A stretch of DNA of 64,000 nucleotides, taken from Bacillota bacterium. Lineage in GTDB: Bacteria; Bacillota; Bacilli; Paenibacillales; Paenibacillaceae. The position numbers and the translations under genes are program-made. The stretch spans positions 1-64,000 of the forward strand of contig JAEWAQ010000037.1 in assembly GCA_023391635.1 (NCBI GenBank), in the 5' to 3' direction. Below, piece after piece: positions 1 to 8,458 of this stretch. The stretch's first letter is position 1; each line of letters begins with the position of its first letter. Under the pieces are notes generated by a model that saw only the letters and a program-made list of their open reading frames with translations, was not told the origin of the DNA and did no database searches.

Positions 1-1358
1 GTCCAATCGTAGAACGGCACGCCGCCCTTGGCCGCCAGCTTCTGGCTGTAGGCTTGCCCCTTCGTGCCCGCAGGCAGCGAAGCCGTCGTAATCGCAGGAG
101 CCAGGAACGGCGTCAGGTTCTTGTTCACCTTCCAACCCGCGTTCTCCGCAACCAGCAGCGTCAGCTTCGTTAGCATCCATCGCTTCGACGGGAAGTAATG
201 CGTTCTGCCGCCATTCTGCCCGCTGATCCGGTCCCAGTGCTGTTCCTCGCCCGGGATGTGATAACCGCCGTCCAGCGGCACGGCATGGCCCTGATAGGCG
301 ATAACCTCGGCATCGTTAACGCCGCCGCTGTTGACGTAGGAGGCCATGCCCGACCAGGCACTCTCGAATGCGACGCCGTGCCCGAACTCATGCATCATCA
401 CCGAGTACACATCGGTGGCGCAGTTGGCGGTACAAGTCGATGAATCGTTCTGCGTCAAATACCATTCCTCGTCGTTCAGCGAGGTTTGCGCCGTAAAATT
501 CGGGAAGAAATCGAGAATCGTACTGATCGAACGGTGAATCGGACCCGGCACCTGCACGCCGCCCCGCTTGTGATAGCTGCCGTTGCCCGCGGGAAAACCG
601 GTCGAATACGGATCGTTCAGCCCGCGCAGGAAAATCCATTCGCCGTTGTAAGCGGCGTTGTTGGATACGGACGTACTGCCGCTGAAGTTGTCGTTCGGCA
701 GATGGTTCGTTTCCGCGCCGGCGGCAACGGTGTCGAACGGGGCCATATCGAAGAAATAAAACCAGTCCTTGATCGCTCGCTCCGTCGCCGCCTTGATGCC
801 GGAATTGCTGAAATAGCCGGTAATCGTATCATACCGGTAATCGAATACGAGCGGCAGCGTCGGCTCCGCATCGTCATCCTGATCCAGCACCCGGATCGGA
901 ATCGTCTGCGTGCGGGACGCGCCGCCGTTCTCCTGTACCTGCAAGCTCAGCGTATAGTTCTCGATCTCGCCGTTGCCTCCGATGCGGTCTGGGTGAATTT
1001 CCAGCTTGAAGCTCTTCTGCTCCGACGCGCTGGCGAACGTCAGCGTCTTCGTCGCTCCGTTCGCCGACAAAGTGCTGGGCAAGTCCATCATCAAACGCGA
1101 TGTGCCTTGCGCCCGCAGCGTAACGGTCACCGGATACGAAGCTGTCGCTGGGGGCTTGACCGTCAGCTTCACGTACGGATTGGCGATGTACCCTTGCCAG
1201 TCCACCAGGTCGATGCCATAATCGTTGATCGTCCGCCCGAACATGTCGATCACCTCGGCGTCACCCGCCGCCAAAGCGTCCGCTTCCCGAACGGGCCCCG
1301 TCAGCCACAATCCCGCAACCATTGCGCAGCATAATGCTGCTACCAGCCATTTCCTCAA
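1..1358 (-). CDS. Secreted zinc metalloprotease, C-terminus beyond window
   Basis: This is an open frame from a TTG start at 1358, preceded by GGAGGAGGG, running off the left edge after 452 codons. The N-terminus (MRKWLVAALCC, then hydrophobic residues to about 30) is a signal peptide, so the product is exported. Residues 323-327 read HEFGH, the HExxH zinc site of metallopeptidases. The last residues in the window (ITTASLPAGT, then GGVPFYDW) look like the start of a putative Ig (He_PIG-type) domain, so more modules probably follow. The family within the metallopeptidases is not clear. It lies 123 bp behind rpoN in the same direction and could supply peptides to the upstream peptidase and importer genes. 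The HExxH reading is direct; the role is inferred. Confidence 0.8.
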   Translation of the reverse strand, partial: MRKWLVAALCCAMVAGLWLTGPVREADALAAGDAEVIDMFGRTINDYGIDLVDWQGYIANPYVKLTVKPPATASYPVTVTLRAQGTSRLMMDLPSTLSANGATKTLTFASASEQKSFKLEIHPDRIGGNGEIENYTLSLQVQENGGASRTQTIPIRVLDQDDDAEPTLPLVFDYRYDTITGYFSNSGIKAATERAIKDWFYFFDMAPFDTVAAGAETNHLPNDNFSGSTSVSNNAAYNGEWIFLRGLNDPYSTGFPAGNGSYHKRGGVQVPGPIHRSISTILDFFPNFTAQTSLNDEEWYLTQNDSSTCTANCATDVYSVMMHEFGHGVAFESAWSGMASYVNSGGVNDAEVIAYQGHAVPLDGGYHIPGEEQHWDRISGQNGGRTHYFPSKRWMLTKLTLLVAENAGWKVNKNLTPFLAPAITTASLPAGTKGQAYSQKLAAKGGVPFYDW

Positions 1359-1481
1359 CTTAACTCCCTCCTCCATACGGATTCGTGCCATGCCCATCAT
1401 GCGCCTTGCTTTCTGCATGTCAGCATTTCTGGCTGCTTGTCCGCTCCCTCACCTCCTTTCATCCTCCGCCTGACGTTCTTC

Positions 1482-2792
1482 TCATCGCAGCGGGGAAGGC
1501 AGCAGCCTCTCCTGCATGCGATATTTCGCCACGGTGCGGCGCGAGATCCGCACGCCTTCGCGCTGCAGCGCCATCGCCAAATCTGCGTCGGACATCGGCC
1601 GCCGCTTGTCCTCCTGTTCGATCAGGCATCGAATGCGGGACTTGACCGCCCGGGCGGACACTTCTTCTCCGTCCGCCGTGCCCAGCCGGGAGGAGAAGAA
1701 CCGCTCCAGCGGCATAACGCCATAGTCGGTGTCCACGAACTTGTCCCGCACTGCGCGGCTGACGGTAGAGGGATGGCAGCCGAGCCGGACCGCCACCTGC
1801 TTCAGCGTCAACGGGCGAATCGCTGCCGTTCCGGCGGCAAAGAATGCCTGCTGTTCATCCGCAATCGCGCGAATGACGCCGCGAACGGCACGCTCCCGGA
1901 AGACCAGTTGTTCGGACAACCGCTCGGCTTCCCTCATTTTGCGCTCGGCCCACGTCCGCCACATCGGCCCGCCTCCTCGCGCTTCCGGCCAGCCGGGCTG
2001 TGCAATCACTCGCGGAGCGCTTCCTCTCCCATAACGAATTTCCGTTCGACCGTCCGGGGTGAGCGCAAGCCGCGCTTCCGGCAGGATGCAAGGGGCGCTG
2101 CGCGACGCATACGCCAGTCCCGGCCTTGGCGACAGCCGGCGCAAATACCGGACCGCCTCGGTCGCCTCGTCAACTCCAATTCCCAGCGCCTGCGCGATCG
2201 TTCGCCACTTGCCCTTGGCAACGTCGTACAAATGCCCCTGCACAAGCCGCCCGAAGCACGGCGGGGCGCCGGAATCCCGGGCGGCTTGCAGCTGCAGGCA
2301 TTCGGCCAGCGTACGTGCGCCGACGCCGGCGGGGTCGAGCGATTGCAGCAACGACAGGCTCGCCGCCGCATCCGGAAGCGGCAAGCCGAGCGCGTCGGCT
2401 GCATCGTCAAGCGCGATCGTCAAATAACCGTCATCGTTCAAATTGCCGGCCAAATAGACGGCCCCGCGCTTCACCTGCGGCGCGGCATCCGCAAGCCGGA
2501 TCTGCGAAGCCAGCACCTGCTCCAACGTGTCGGGCAAAGCAGCCGCGACCGCCCCTGCTGCGGCTGTCCGTCCGCCGCCGGGCGAGGCGCAAGAACGCCG
2601 TCCTGCCGATGCAAGCGCGTCCGGCCATTCCACTTCCAGCAGCGGGTTGTCCCGCTCCATCTCCCGCACGTATTCCGCCAGCTCGATCGCGGACATGCGA
2701 AGCAGGCGCAGCGATTGGCGAAGCTCCTGGGACAGCATGCATCTTTGCTGCAATTGCGGAGCCAGGACAAGCTGGTGGCCGATTGCCGTCAT
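1482..2792 (-). CDS. rpoN: RNA polymerase sigma-54 factor
   Basis: The product is the sigma-54 (SigL) subunit that directs core polymerase to -24/-12 promoters opened by AAA+ activators. At 436 residues it is the normal length for Gram-positive SigL. The N-terminal region I is glutamine-rich and ends in a typical activator-contact helix (LVLAPQLQQ, then ELRQSLRLLRMSAIELAEYV); the C-terminus carries the RpoN box as SRRTVAKYR. The ATG at 2792 is chosen over an upstream in-frame start because AAGGAGG sits 9 bases before it and region I begins there. It follows the aldehyde dehydrogenase gene by 74 bp in the same direction. In Bacillus, SigL serves amino-acid catabolic operons, which fits a peptide/hydroxyproline role, but no sigma-54 activator gene is in the window. 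Confidence 0.95.
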   Translation of the reverse strand: MTAIGHQLVLAPQLQQRCMLSQELRQSLRLLRMSAIELAEYVREMERDNPLLEVEWPDALASAGRRSCASPGGGRTAAAGAVAAALPDTLEQVLASQIRLADAAPQVKRGAVYLAGNLNDDGYLTIALDDAADALGLPLPDAAASLSLLQSLDPAGVGARTLAECLQLQAARDSGAPPCFGRLVQGHLYDVAKGKWRTIAQALGIGVDEATEAVRYLRRLSPRPGLAYASRSAPCILPEARLALTPDGRTEIRYGRGSAPRVIAQPGWPEARGGGPMWRTWAERKMREAERLSEQLVFRERAVRGVIRAIADEQQAFFAAGTAAIRPLTLKQVAVRLGCHPSTVSRAVRDKFVDTDYGVMPLERFFSSRLGTADGEEVSARAVKSRIRCLIEQEDKRRPMSDADLAMALQREGVRISRRTVAKYRMQERLLPSPLR

Positions 2793-2866
2793 GATGTTCC
2801 GCCTCCTTCCCGTATGCGCGTCCGTCGGCCTGTATACCGCCCCTTGCGCCGGTCTCCGGCCGCCTG

Positions 2867-4303
2867 TCAGCCGTACTCGATCGCGCACGTTTTGACGGTG
2901 GAATAGAAATCGAGCGCGGCCTGTCCCTGTTCTCTCGAATGTGAACCGGATTCCTTCATTCCGCCGAAGGGCGCCTGGTATTCAACGCCTGCGGTCTCCT
3001 GGTTGACGCGGACCATGCCCGCTTCCGTCCGCTCCAGGAAGCGGATCGCCGCCCTGATATCCCGCGTGAAGACGGATGCGCTCAGTCCGAATGCGCTGCG
3101 ATTCGCGAGCGCGATCGCCTCCTCCGCGTCTTCGGCGGGAAGCACCGCGGCGAGCGGCCCGAATATTTCCTCCCGCACGAGCGGATGATCGGCCGCGACG
3201 CCTTCCACCAGCAGAGGGGACACATAATGTCCTTGCCAATCTTGCGGGACCGGGGCTTCGGCCAGCGTCCGGCTGTCGGCTTTCGCGAGCCGCACGTATT
3301 CCATGACCGTTCGATACTGTTCGCCCGTCGCGACCGGGCCCGCATACGCCTCTTCATCCAGCGCGTGGCGCACCTTGAGCCCGGCGGCCGCGGCCGCGAG
3401 CGCCGATACGAACTCGTCGTAGATCGGGCGTTCGACGATAATCCGGCTCGTCGCCGTGCACTTCTGTCCCGCCGAGCGGAACGCTCCGCTGAGCACGGCG
3501 GGAACGGCGAGCGACAAGTCGGCGTCGCGCAGCACGACCGCCGCGTTCTTGCCGCCCATCTCCGTTTGGTACTTGATGTTGCGGGCGGCGCAGGCAGCGG
3601 CGAACTTCATCCCCGTACCGGTGGAGCCGGTGAAGCTGACCGCATCCAGAGCGGCATCTTCCAGCAGCGTGCGGCCGAGCGCGCTTCCTTTGCCGATGAC
3701 CAGGTTCAGCGTTCCCGGCGGCAACACGCCAGCCTGCGAGAACACTTCCGCCAGCTTATAGGCCGTCAGAGACGCCGCTTCCGCCGGCTTCCACACGACG
3801 GTGTTGCCGCAAATGAGAGCGGGCGCGATCTTCCAGATCGGAATGGCGACGGGAAAATTCCACGGCGTCACGACAGCGACGACGCCTAACGGCACCCGCA
3901 TCGCGTATTGCAGCACGTCCTTCTGGGCCGACGGAATTACGTCCCCGATCGCCCGGACCCCCTCTCCCGCGTAATACCGCAGAAGCTGGACGCCGCGGGC
4001 CACCTCTCCCCGCATCTCCGCGATCGGCTTGCCCATCTCCCGGCTTGCCAGCTCCGCCACATCGCCGCCGGAGCGCGCAAGCGCCTCCGCCATCCGATAC
4101 AGGCACTCGCCGCGGGCGGCGCCGGTCATCCCGCGCCACTCCGGCCCCGCCTGCTTCGCCGCATCCACGGCCTGCAGCAGGTCGCCGCCGCCCGATAGAC
4201 GCAGCATGCCTACCGGTTCCAGCACATTCGACGGATTGCGCACCTCGACCGAACCCGATTGCGGCGCCGTCCACTCCCCGCCGACCCAATTGCGCGTTTC
4301 CAT
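2867..4303 (-). CDS. Aldehyde dehydrogenase, probable alpha-ketoglutarate-semialdehyde type
   Basis: The protein is a 478-residue NAD(P)-dependent aldehyde dehydrogenase, probably oxidising 2,5-dioxopentanoate to 2-oxoglutarate. Visible landmarks are the cofactor-binding TPWNFP at 146-151, the general base in TEMGGKN (Glu248) and the nucleophile in AGQKCTATSR (Cys282). The C-terminal NQETAGVEYQAPFGGMKES is the pattern I associate with the semialdehyde dehydrogenases of Bacillus glucarate and hydroxyproline pathways (YcbD/GucD type). The ATG at 4303 has GGAGGA eight bases upstream. It lies 276 bp downstream of the DapA-family gene, with a repeat cluster between them. The substrate is an inference from the neighbour, whose expected product is this semialdehyde; other aldehydes are possible. 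Confidence 0.88.
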   Translation of the reverse strand: METRNWVGGEWTAPQSGSVEVRNPSNVLEPVGMLRLSGGGDLLQAVDAAKQAGPEWRGMTGAARGECLYRMAEALARSGGDVAELASREMGKPIAEMRGEVARGVQLLRYYAGEGVRAIGDVIPSAQKDVLQYAMRVPLGVVAVVTPWNFPVAIPIWKIAPALICGNTVVWKPAEAASLTAYKLAEVFSQAGVLPPGTLNLVIGKGSALGRTLLEDAALDAVSFTGSTGTGMKFAAACAARNIKYQTEMGGKNAAVVLRDADLSLAVPAVLSGAFRSAGQKCTATSRIIVERPIYDEFVSALAAAAAGLKVRHALDEEAYAGPVATGEQYRTVMEYVRLAKADSRTLAEAPVPQDWQGHYVSPLLVEGVAADHPLVREEIFGPLAAVLPAEDAEEAIALANRSAFGLSASVFTRDIRAAIRFLERTEAGMVRVNQETAGVEYQAPFGGMKESGSHSREQGQAALDFYSTVKTCAIEYG

Positions 4304-4579
4304 ACGCTTCCTCCGTTCCCCCCGATCTGTCCCGGCCAACGGCACGCACAGGGCAATCGCTTACGAAATGAATTTGTTTTTGCTCATCATGCTAAACGAT
4401 TGCTGACGAATAATGACGTTTTCCCTCCGCCAGTGCCGCCAAAATGATGCTGTCAGCACCATTTGCACTCACTGTCCCGCAAACACCGCCAATATGATGC
4501 TGTCCGCACCATTCGTCTCCTTTACCCCACCAATACCGCCAATATATGCTGTCCGCACCACTTGCATCCGTTCCCCCGG
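4304..4579. other. Intergenic gap with tandem repeat
   Basis: This 276-bp gap separates the DapA-family and aldehyde dehydrogenase genes. It holds the 50-bp repeat cluster at 4436-4566 and the dehydrogenase ribosome site. I see no convincing promoter or terminator, and no credible small gene: the minus-strand frame through it is a continuation of repeat sequence without a ribosome site. Confidence 0.6.
4436..4566. repeat. Three-copy direct repeat with 50-bp period
   Basis: Three units begin at 4436, 4486 and 4536, exactly 50 bp apart. Each starts CCGCCAAWAT, continues with (GA)TGCTGTCMGCACCA and then diverges for about 20 bp. Copy 1 contains the palindrome TGCTGTCAGCA; copies 2 and 3 have TGCTGTCCGCA. 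The block begins just after the stop of the DapA-family gene. It may be a dispersed intergenic element or a site for a DNA- or RNA-binding protein. Only three degenerate units are present, so it is not a CRISPR array. Confidence 0.85.
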
Positions 4580-5455
4580 TCAATCCCGGCCTATTGCATA
4601 CGCGAAAGCGGCCTGCACGTCCCGCCTCTCCTCCTCCGTCAAAGCCAGCCTCGGCGGACGGGAGCCGCCTGCCGACCGGCCCGCCAGCTCCATGCCGTAT
4701 TTGATCGCTTGCACGAGCCGGGGACTGGCGTCCCAATGGAAGAGCGGCAGCATGCGCCGGTAGAGCGCCAGCGATTCCTGCAGCTCGCCCGCCTGGGCGA
4801 GCTTGAACATGCGTACGGTGTCGCGCGGGAGAATATTGGTCACGCCGGCGATCCAGCCGGTCGCGCCGGCCAGCCCGCCCTCCATGGCCACGTCGTCCAC
4901 GCCGATGAGCACCTCCAGGTCCGTTTCCCGCAAAATATCATGCACCCTGCGTATGTCGCCGGTGAATTCCTTCACGCCCACGATCGCGTCGATCGCGGAC
5001 AATCGCTTCAGCAGCGCCGGCGTCAAATCCGTCGGATAGTCGCGCGGATTGTTATAGGCGATAATGGGGATGCCGACTTGCGACAGCGCTTCGTAATGCG
5101 CCACGACTTCGGCCTCGCTCGGCTTGTAGTTGATCGGCGGCAGCGCCATGATGCCGTCCGCGCCCGAGCGCTTGGCGTGCGCCGCCCACTCGACCGCCAT
5201 CTTCGTCGACGGCGCGGCCGATCCGACCACGACCGGCACTCGCCCGCCGGCGGCGTCGATGGCGGCCTCCACCACCAAAGCCCGCTCCGCAGACGTCATC
5301 GTCGCGTATTCTCCCAGCGACCCAGTCGGGATGATGCCGTCCACGCCTTCTTGAATGAGCCAATCCACATGTTCCTTCAACCCGGCGACATCCACCTCGT
5401 GATGGCTATCCATCGGGGTGATGATCGCGACCAATACTCCCGGAAAATGAGTCAT
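4580..5455 (-). CDS. DapA-family aldolase/deaminase, probable pyrroline-4-hydroxy-2-carboxylate deaminase
   Basis: This 291-residue protein is a class I (Schiff-base) lyase of the dihydrodipicolinate synthase family. The base-forming lysine is Lys162 in VKEFTGD, the family tyrosine is Tyr134 in AYNNP, and the substrate loop reads GSLGE (45-49) rather than the GTTGE of true DapA. YNNPRDYPTDLTP, GVDDVAMEGGLAGATGWIAG and RPPRLAL match my recollection of hydroxyproline-pathway deaminases (LhpC type), which turn pyrroline-4-hydroxy-2-carboxylate into alpha-ketoglutarate semialdehyde. The ATG at 5455 has GAGGAG ten bases upstream; the TTG three codons earlier sits on top of that site. The next gene encodes the dehydrogenase for that product and the gene before it an Xaa-Pro peptidase. 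A 2-keto-3-deoxy-sugar-acid dehydratase is the main alternative. Confidence 0.8.
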   Translation of the reverse strand: MTHFPGVLVAIITPMDSHHEVDVAGLKEHVDWLIQEGVDGIIPTGSLGEYATMTSAERALVVEAAIDAAGGRVPVVVGSAAPSTKMAVEWAAHAKRSGADGIMALPPINYKPSEAEVVAHYEALSQVGIPIIAYNNPRDYPTDLTPALLKRLSAIDAIVGVKEFTGDIRRVHDILRETDLEVLIGVDDVAMEGGLAGATGWIAGVTNILPRDTVRMFKLAQAGELQESLALYRRMLPLFHWDASPRLVQAIKYGMELAGRSAGGSRPPRLALTEEERRDVQAAFAYAIGRD

Positions 5456-5524
5456 TGCGACCAAGCTCCTCTCCTGTCCATATACCTGTCCCTGTCCATA
5501 CTAAACCGACTTCCGTGCGCCCGA

Positions 5525-6598
5525 CTACAGCGCGATCAATTCCCGCGGCAGCGATGTCAGCGTCCGCACGCCCGTCCGCGTGACGAGCACGTCATCCTCG
5601 ATCCGCACGCCTCCGAACCCGGGCAAGTAAATGCCCGGCTCGACCGTGAGCACGTTGCCCGGCTCCAGCACCGAATCGCTCTCCCGCGACAGCCGCAGCC
5701 GCTCGTGAATTTCCAGCCCGATGCCGTGACCGAGCCCGTGTCCGAAATAGTCCCCATAGCCGTGCGCGGCGATCACGTTGCGGCCCAGCGCGTCGCCTTC
5801 CTTGCCCGTCATGCCGGGCCGGAGGCCGGCGATCGCGCACTGGTTCGCTTCCAGCACGATCCCGTATATTTCCTTGTGTCGCGAGGTCGGCGTGCCGACG
5901 AATACCGTCCGGGTGATGTCCGATAGGTATCCGTCCACGATCGCGCCGAAATCGAACGTGACGAACTCGCCGCTCGCGATGGCTTTGTCGCTGGCCGTGC
6001 CGTGCGGGAGCGCCGAACGTTCTCCGGACGCGATAATGAACGGAAACCAGCCGCAATCCGCGCCGTGCCGCCGCATCCGGTAATCGAGCTCGGCCGCCAG
6101 TTCCCGCTCCGCCACCCCCGGGCGAACGAGCGCCAGCGTCTCCTCGAACGCCGTCTCCGCAATGCGCGCCGCCTGCTCCAGCACCTGAATTTCCGCCTCG
6201 TCCTTGACGTCCCTCAGCTTCTCGACCACATCCTCAGTCGGTATCAATTCCGCGCACCCGATCGCCTCCTGCAGCGTCCGCAGCACCGACATCGTCACAT
6301 GGCGGGCTTCCACGCCGAACCGCCGGATGCCAAGACGCGCCGCCTGCTCGGCAATCGTCTCGGCAGACCTCGCGGCATGCCGGATCACCGTGAACGCCGG
6401 CGCTTGCGCCGCCGCTTGTTCCATGTAGCGGAAATCCGTCAGCAGCAAAGCTTCCGACTGCGAGACCAGAACGTAACCGGCTGATCCTGCAAAGCCGGTC
6501 ATATATTTGCGATTAGGCCCGTGCGCGATCAGCAAACCGTCAACGTCCGCCGCCGCCATTTCCGCTCTCAATTTCGCCAATCTCCCGCCAGAAGCCAT
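5525..6598 (-). CDS. M24 family Xaa-Pro peptidase
   Basis: A 357-residue cytoplasmic metallopeptidase of the pita-bread fold (M24B), cleaving peptides at a proline or hydroxyproline. All five metal ligands are visible: Asp216 in FDFGA, Asp227 in SDITRT, His291 in GHGLGHGIG, Glu320 in VEPGIY and Glu334 in RIEDD. The N-terminal creatinase-like domain (about 1-125) is complete and there is no signal peptide. The ATG at 6598 has GAGGAGG ten bases upstream and lies 15 bp behind the permease stop, so the gene is translated from the importer transcript. A prolidase inside a sugar-type importer operon is unusual and is explained if the imported substrate is a hydroxyproline-containing glycopeptide. 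Confidence 0.92.
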   Translation of the reverse strand: MASGGRLAKLRAEMAAADVDGLLIAHGPNRKYMTGFAGSAGYVLVSQSEALLLTDFRYMEQAAAQAPAFTVIRHAARSAETIAEQAARLGIRRFGVEARHVTMSVLRTLQEAIGCAELIPTEDVVEKLRDVKDEAEIQVLEQAARIAETAFEETLALVRPGVAERELAAELDYRMRRHGADCGWFPFIIASGERSALPHGTASDKAIASGEFVTFDFGAIVDGYLSDITRTVFVGTPTSRHKEIYGIVLEANQCAIAGLRPGMTGKEGDALGRNVIAAHGYGDYFGHGLGHGIGLEIHERLRLSRESDSVLEPGNVLTVEPGIYLPGFGGVRIEDDVLVTRTGVRTLTSLPRELIAL

Positions 6599-6613
6599 CC
6601 GTATCCAGCCTCC

Positions 6614-7513
6614 TCAGCCTTTGATCCCGGTAAGCGTGATCCCTTCGATGAAGTAACGCTGCCCGATGAAGAACAGCAGGATGATCGGGGCGATCATCGC
6701 CGTCGACGCCGCCATCAAATAGCCCCAATTCGCGTTGTACAGGCCCTTGAACGTCGCCAGCCCCAGCGACAGCGTAAAATGCGATTCATCGTTCAAATAA
6801 AGCACCGGCTCCAAAAAATTGTTCCACACGTCGATGAAGGTGAAAATGCTGACGACGAGCAGCGCGGGAACCGACAGCGGCACGATGATTTTCCACAGCA
6901 CGGAGAGCGGCGTTGCCCCGTCCATATAAGCCGCCTCGTCGAGTTCCTTCGGAATGCTCAGGAAAAATTGGCGCAGCAGGAATGTCTGGAACGCGCCTTG
7001 CCCGATATAGGCGCCGCCCCCGAGCCACGCGGGCACGGTGAGCGGCACGAACGTATTGAGCACGCCGAGCTCCCGCCACAGCACGAACAGAGGGATGATC
7101 GTGACGGCGCTGGGCAGCATCATCGTGCCGAGCATCGTGAAGAACACGACTTGCCGGCCCGGCCAGCGCAGCCTTGCAAAGCTGAACGCGGTAATGACGC
7201 TGATCAGCAGCACGCCGCCCAGCACGCACACTTCGATGAACGCGGTATTCAGAAAATAACGGCCGAACGGCACGCTCGTCAGCGCCTCGGGATAGTTGCT
7301 CCATTGAAACGGCCGGGGAATCCATTCCGGCGGAAACACGAAGATTTGCGCATTGTCCATCAGCGAGCTGCGGACGAGCCACAGAAGCGGCATCAGCATC
7401 ATCGCGCTGCCGACAACGAGCAGCAAGTAAATGAACAATCGCGTCATCCGAATGGACGCCCGCACGGAAGGCTTTCGCAGGCTCGGACGGACGACTGTCG
7501 ACGGATTCGGCAT
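6614..7513 (-). CDS. Carbohydrate ABC transporter permease, MalG type
   Basis: A 299-residue inner-membrane subunit of a CUT1 importer, with about six hydrophobic segments. The cytoplasmic EAA loop (about DEAAYMDGATPLSVLWKIIVP) that contacts the ATPase is intact, and the C-terminus (FIEGITLTGIKG) is typical of this subfamily. The ATG at 7513 overlaps the stop of the preceding permease (ATGA) and has AAGGAGGAGG upstream, which decides it over longer in-frame options. No ATPase gene is near, so a shared MsmX-type ATPase is expected. Confidence 0.93.
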   Translation of the reverse strand: MPNPSTVVRPSLRKPSVRASIRMTRLFIYLLLVVGSAMMLMPLLWLVRSSLMDNAQIFVFPPEWIPRPFQWSNYPEALTSVPFGRYFLNTAFIEVCVLGGVLLISVITAFSFARLRWPGRQVVFFTMLGTMMLPSAVTIIPLFVLWRELGVLNTFVPLTVPAWLGGGAYIGQGAFQTFLLRQFFLSIPKELDEAAYMDGATPLSVLWKIIVPLSVPALLVVSIFTFIDVWNNFLEPVLYLNDESHFTLSLGLATFKGLYNANWGYLMAASTAMIAPIILLFFIGQRYFIEGITLTGIKG

Positions 7514-8421
7514 CAGCGGCCTCCTCCTTCGTAATGCACCCATTTTTTCGAAGTGGCGAAAATCAGGAACGTCAGGCACATGATGATCAGGAACAAAATC
7601 CAGGCGAGCGCCGACGCATACCCGATCTTCGTCTCGGTGAATGCCGTCCGAAACAAGTAGTACACATAGAACAGCGTCGAGTTGTTCGGACCGCCTTGGG
7701 TCATGATATAAGCCTGATTGAACGCCTGGAACGTGCCGATCATCATCATGACCAAGTTGAAGAAGATCGTCGGCGTCATCGTCGGCACCGTAATATGCCA
7801 GAACTTGCGCAGGGCGCCGCCGCCGTCCACTTCCACCGCTTCATAGAGATGAGCAGGCACCGCCTGCAGACCGGCGAGGAAAATGATGACGTAATTGCCT
7901 ACGCCCCAGGTGCCCATCAGCACGATCGACGGAATCGCCGTCGCCTCGTCGTAGATCCACTTGCTCTCCGGCAAGCCGAGCGCTTCGAGCAGCAGGTTGA
8001 GCAGCCCGAAGTCCGGGTTGAACAGCCACAGCCACAGCATCGTGCTCGCGATGCTCGGCACGATCGTCGGCAAATAGAAGATCGTGCGAAATACGGACAG
8101 TCCCCGGACTTGCCGATTGAGCATCAACGCGATCAAGAACGCGATGGCCAGGCAGACGGGCACGCTGAACAGCGAGTAATACGTCGTGACGTACAATGAT
8201 TTGGCGAACGTGCTGTCGCTCGTCATGATCGTCCGGTAATTGTCCAAGCCGACGAAGGACGATTCGCTGCCGATTCGCCAGTCCGTCATGCTGAACGCGA
8301 ACGATGCGACGATCGGGCCGATCGTGAACGCGAGCAATCCGATCATCGTCGGCAGCGCCAGCAGCATGCCCCAAGTGCGTTCCATGCGCAGAACGCCGGA
8401 TGTCGTCCGCTTCACCCGCAC
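7513..8421 (-). CDS. Carbohydrate ABC transporter permease, MalF type
   Basis: A 302-residue membrane subunit, partner of the MalG-type permease that overlaps its stop codon. Six hydrophobic stretches are visible and the EAA loop reads EAVEVDGGGALRKFWHITVP. The start is GTG at 8421 with GAGGAGG eight bases upstream. It lies 37 bp behind the binding-protein gene. Confidence 0.93.
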   Translation of the reverse strand: MRVKRTTSGVLRMERTWGMLLALPTMIGLLAFTIGPIVASFAFSMTDWRIGSESSFVGLDNYRTIMTSDSTFAKSLYVTTYYSLFSVPVCLAIAFLIALMLNRQVRGLSVFRTIFYLPTIVPSIASTMLWLWLFNPDFGLLNLLLEALGLPESKWIYDEATAIPSIVLMGTWGVGNYVIIFLAGLQAVPAHLYEAVEVDGGGALRKFWHITVPTMTPTIFFNLVMMMIGTFQAFNQAYIMTQGGPNNSTLFYVYYLFRTAFTETKIGYASALAWILFLIIMCLTFLIFATSKKWVHYEGGGR

Positions 8422-8458
8422 TTCGCATTCCTCCTCTCATGCGAACCGGGCCAGCCGA

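Noticed and set aside
1375..1390. A sigma-54 -24-like TGGCAC on the minus strand before the metalloprotease gene
   Set aside because: The GC needed ten bases later for the -12 box is absent.
1437..2906. A 489-codon plus-strand open frame over rpoN
   Set aside because: It is antisense to a clear sigma-54 gene, Arg/Pro/Ala-biased, and without a ribosome site; long shadow frames are expected at this GC content.
4436..4566. CRISPR array
   Set aside because: Only three degenerate units with about 20-bp tails and no cas genes in the window.
2867..5455. Non-phosphorylating L-arabinose (Weimberg-type) pathway instead of hydroxyproline breakdown
   Set aside because: It would also end in this dehydrogenase and arabinose fits the setting, but no arabinose dehydrogenase, lactonase or arabonate dehydratase is present, and the Xaa-Pro peptidase and GSLGE-type DapA pattern favour hydroxyproline. 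It stays the main alternative.
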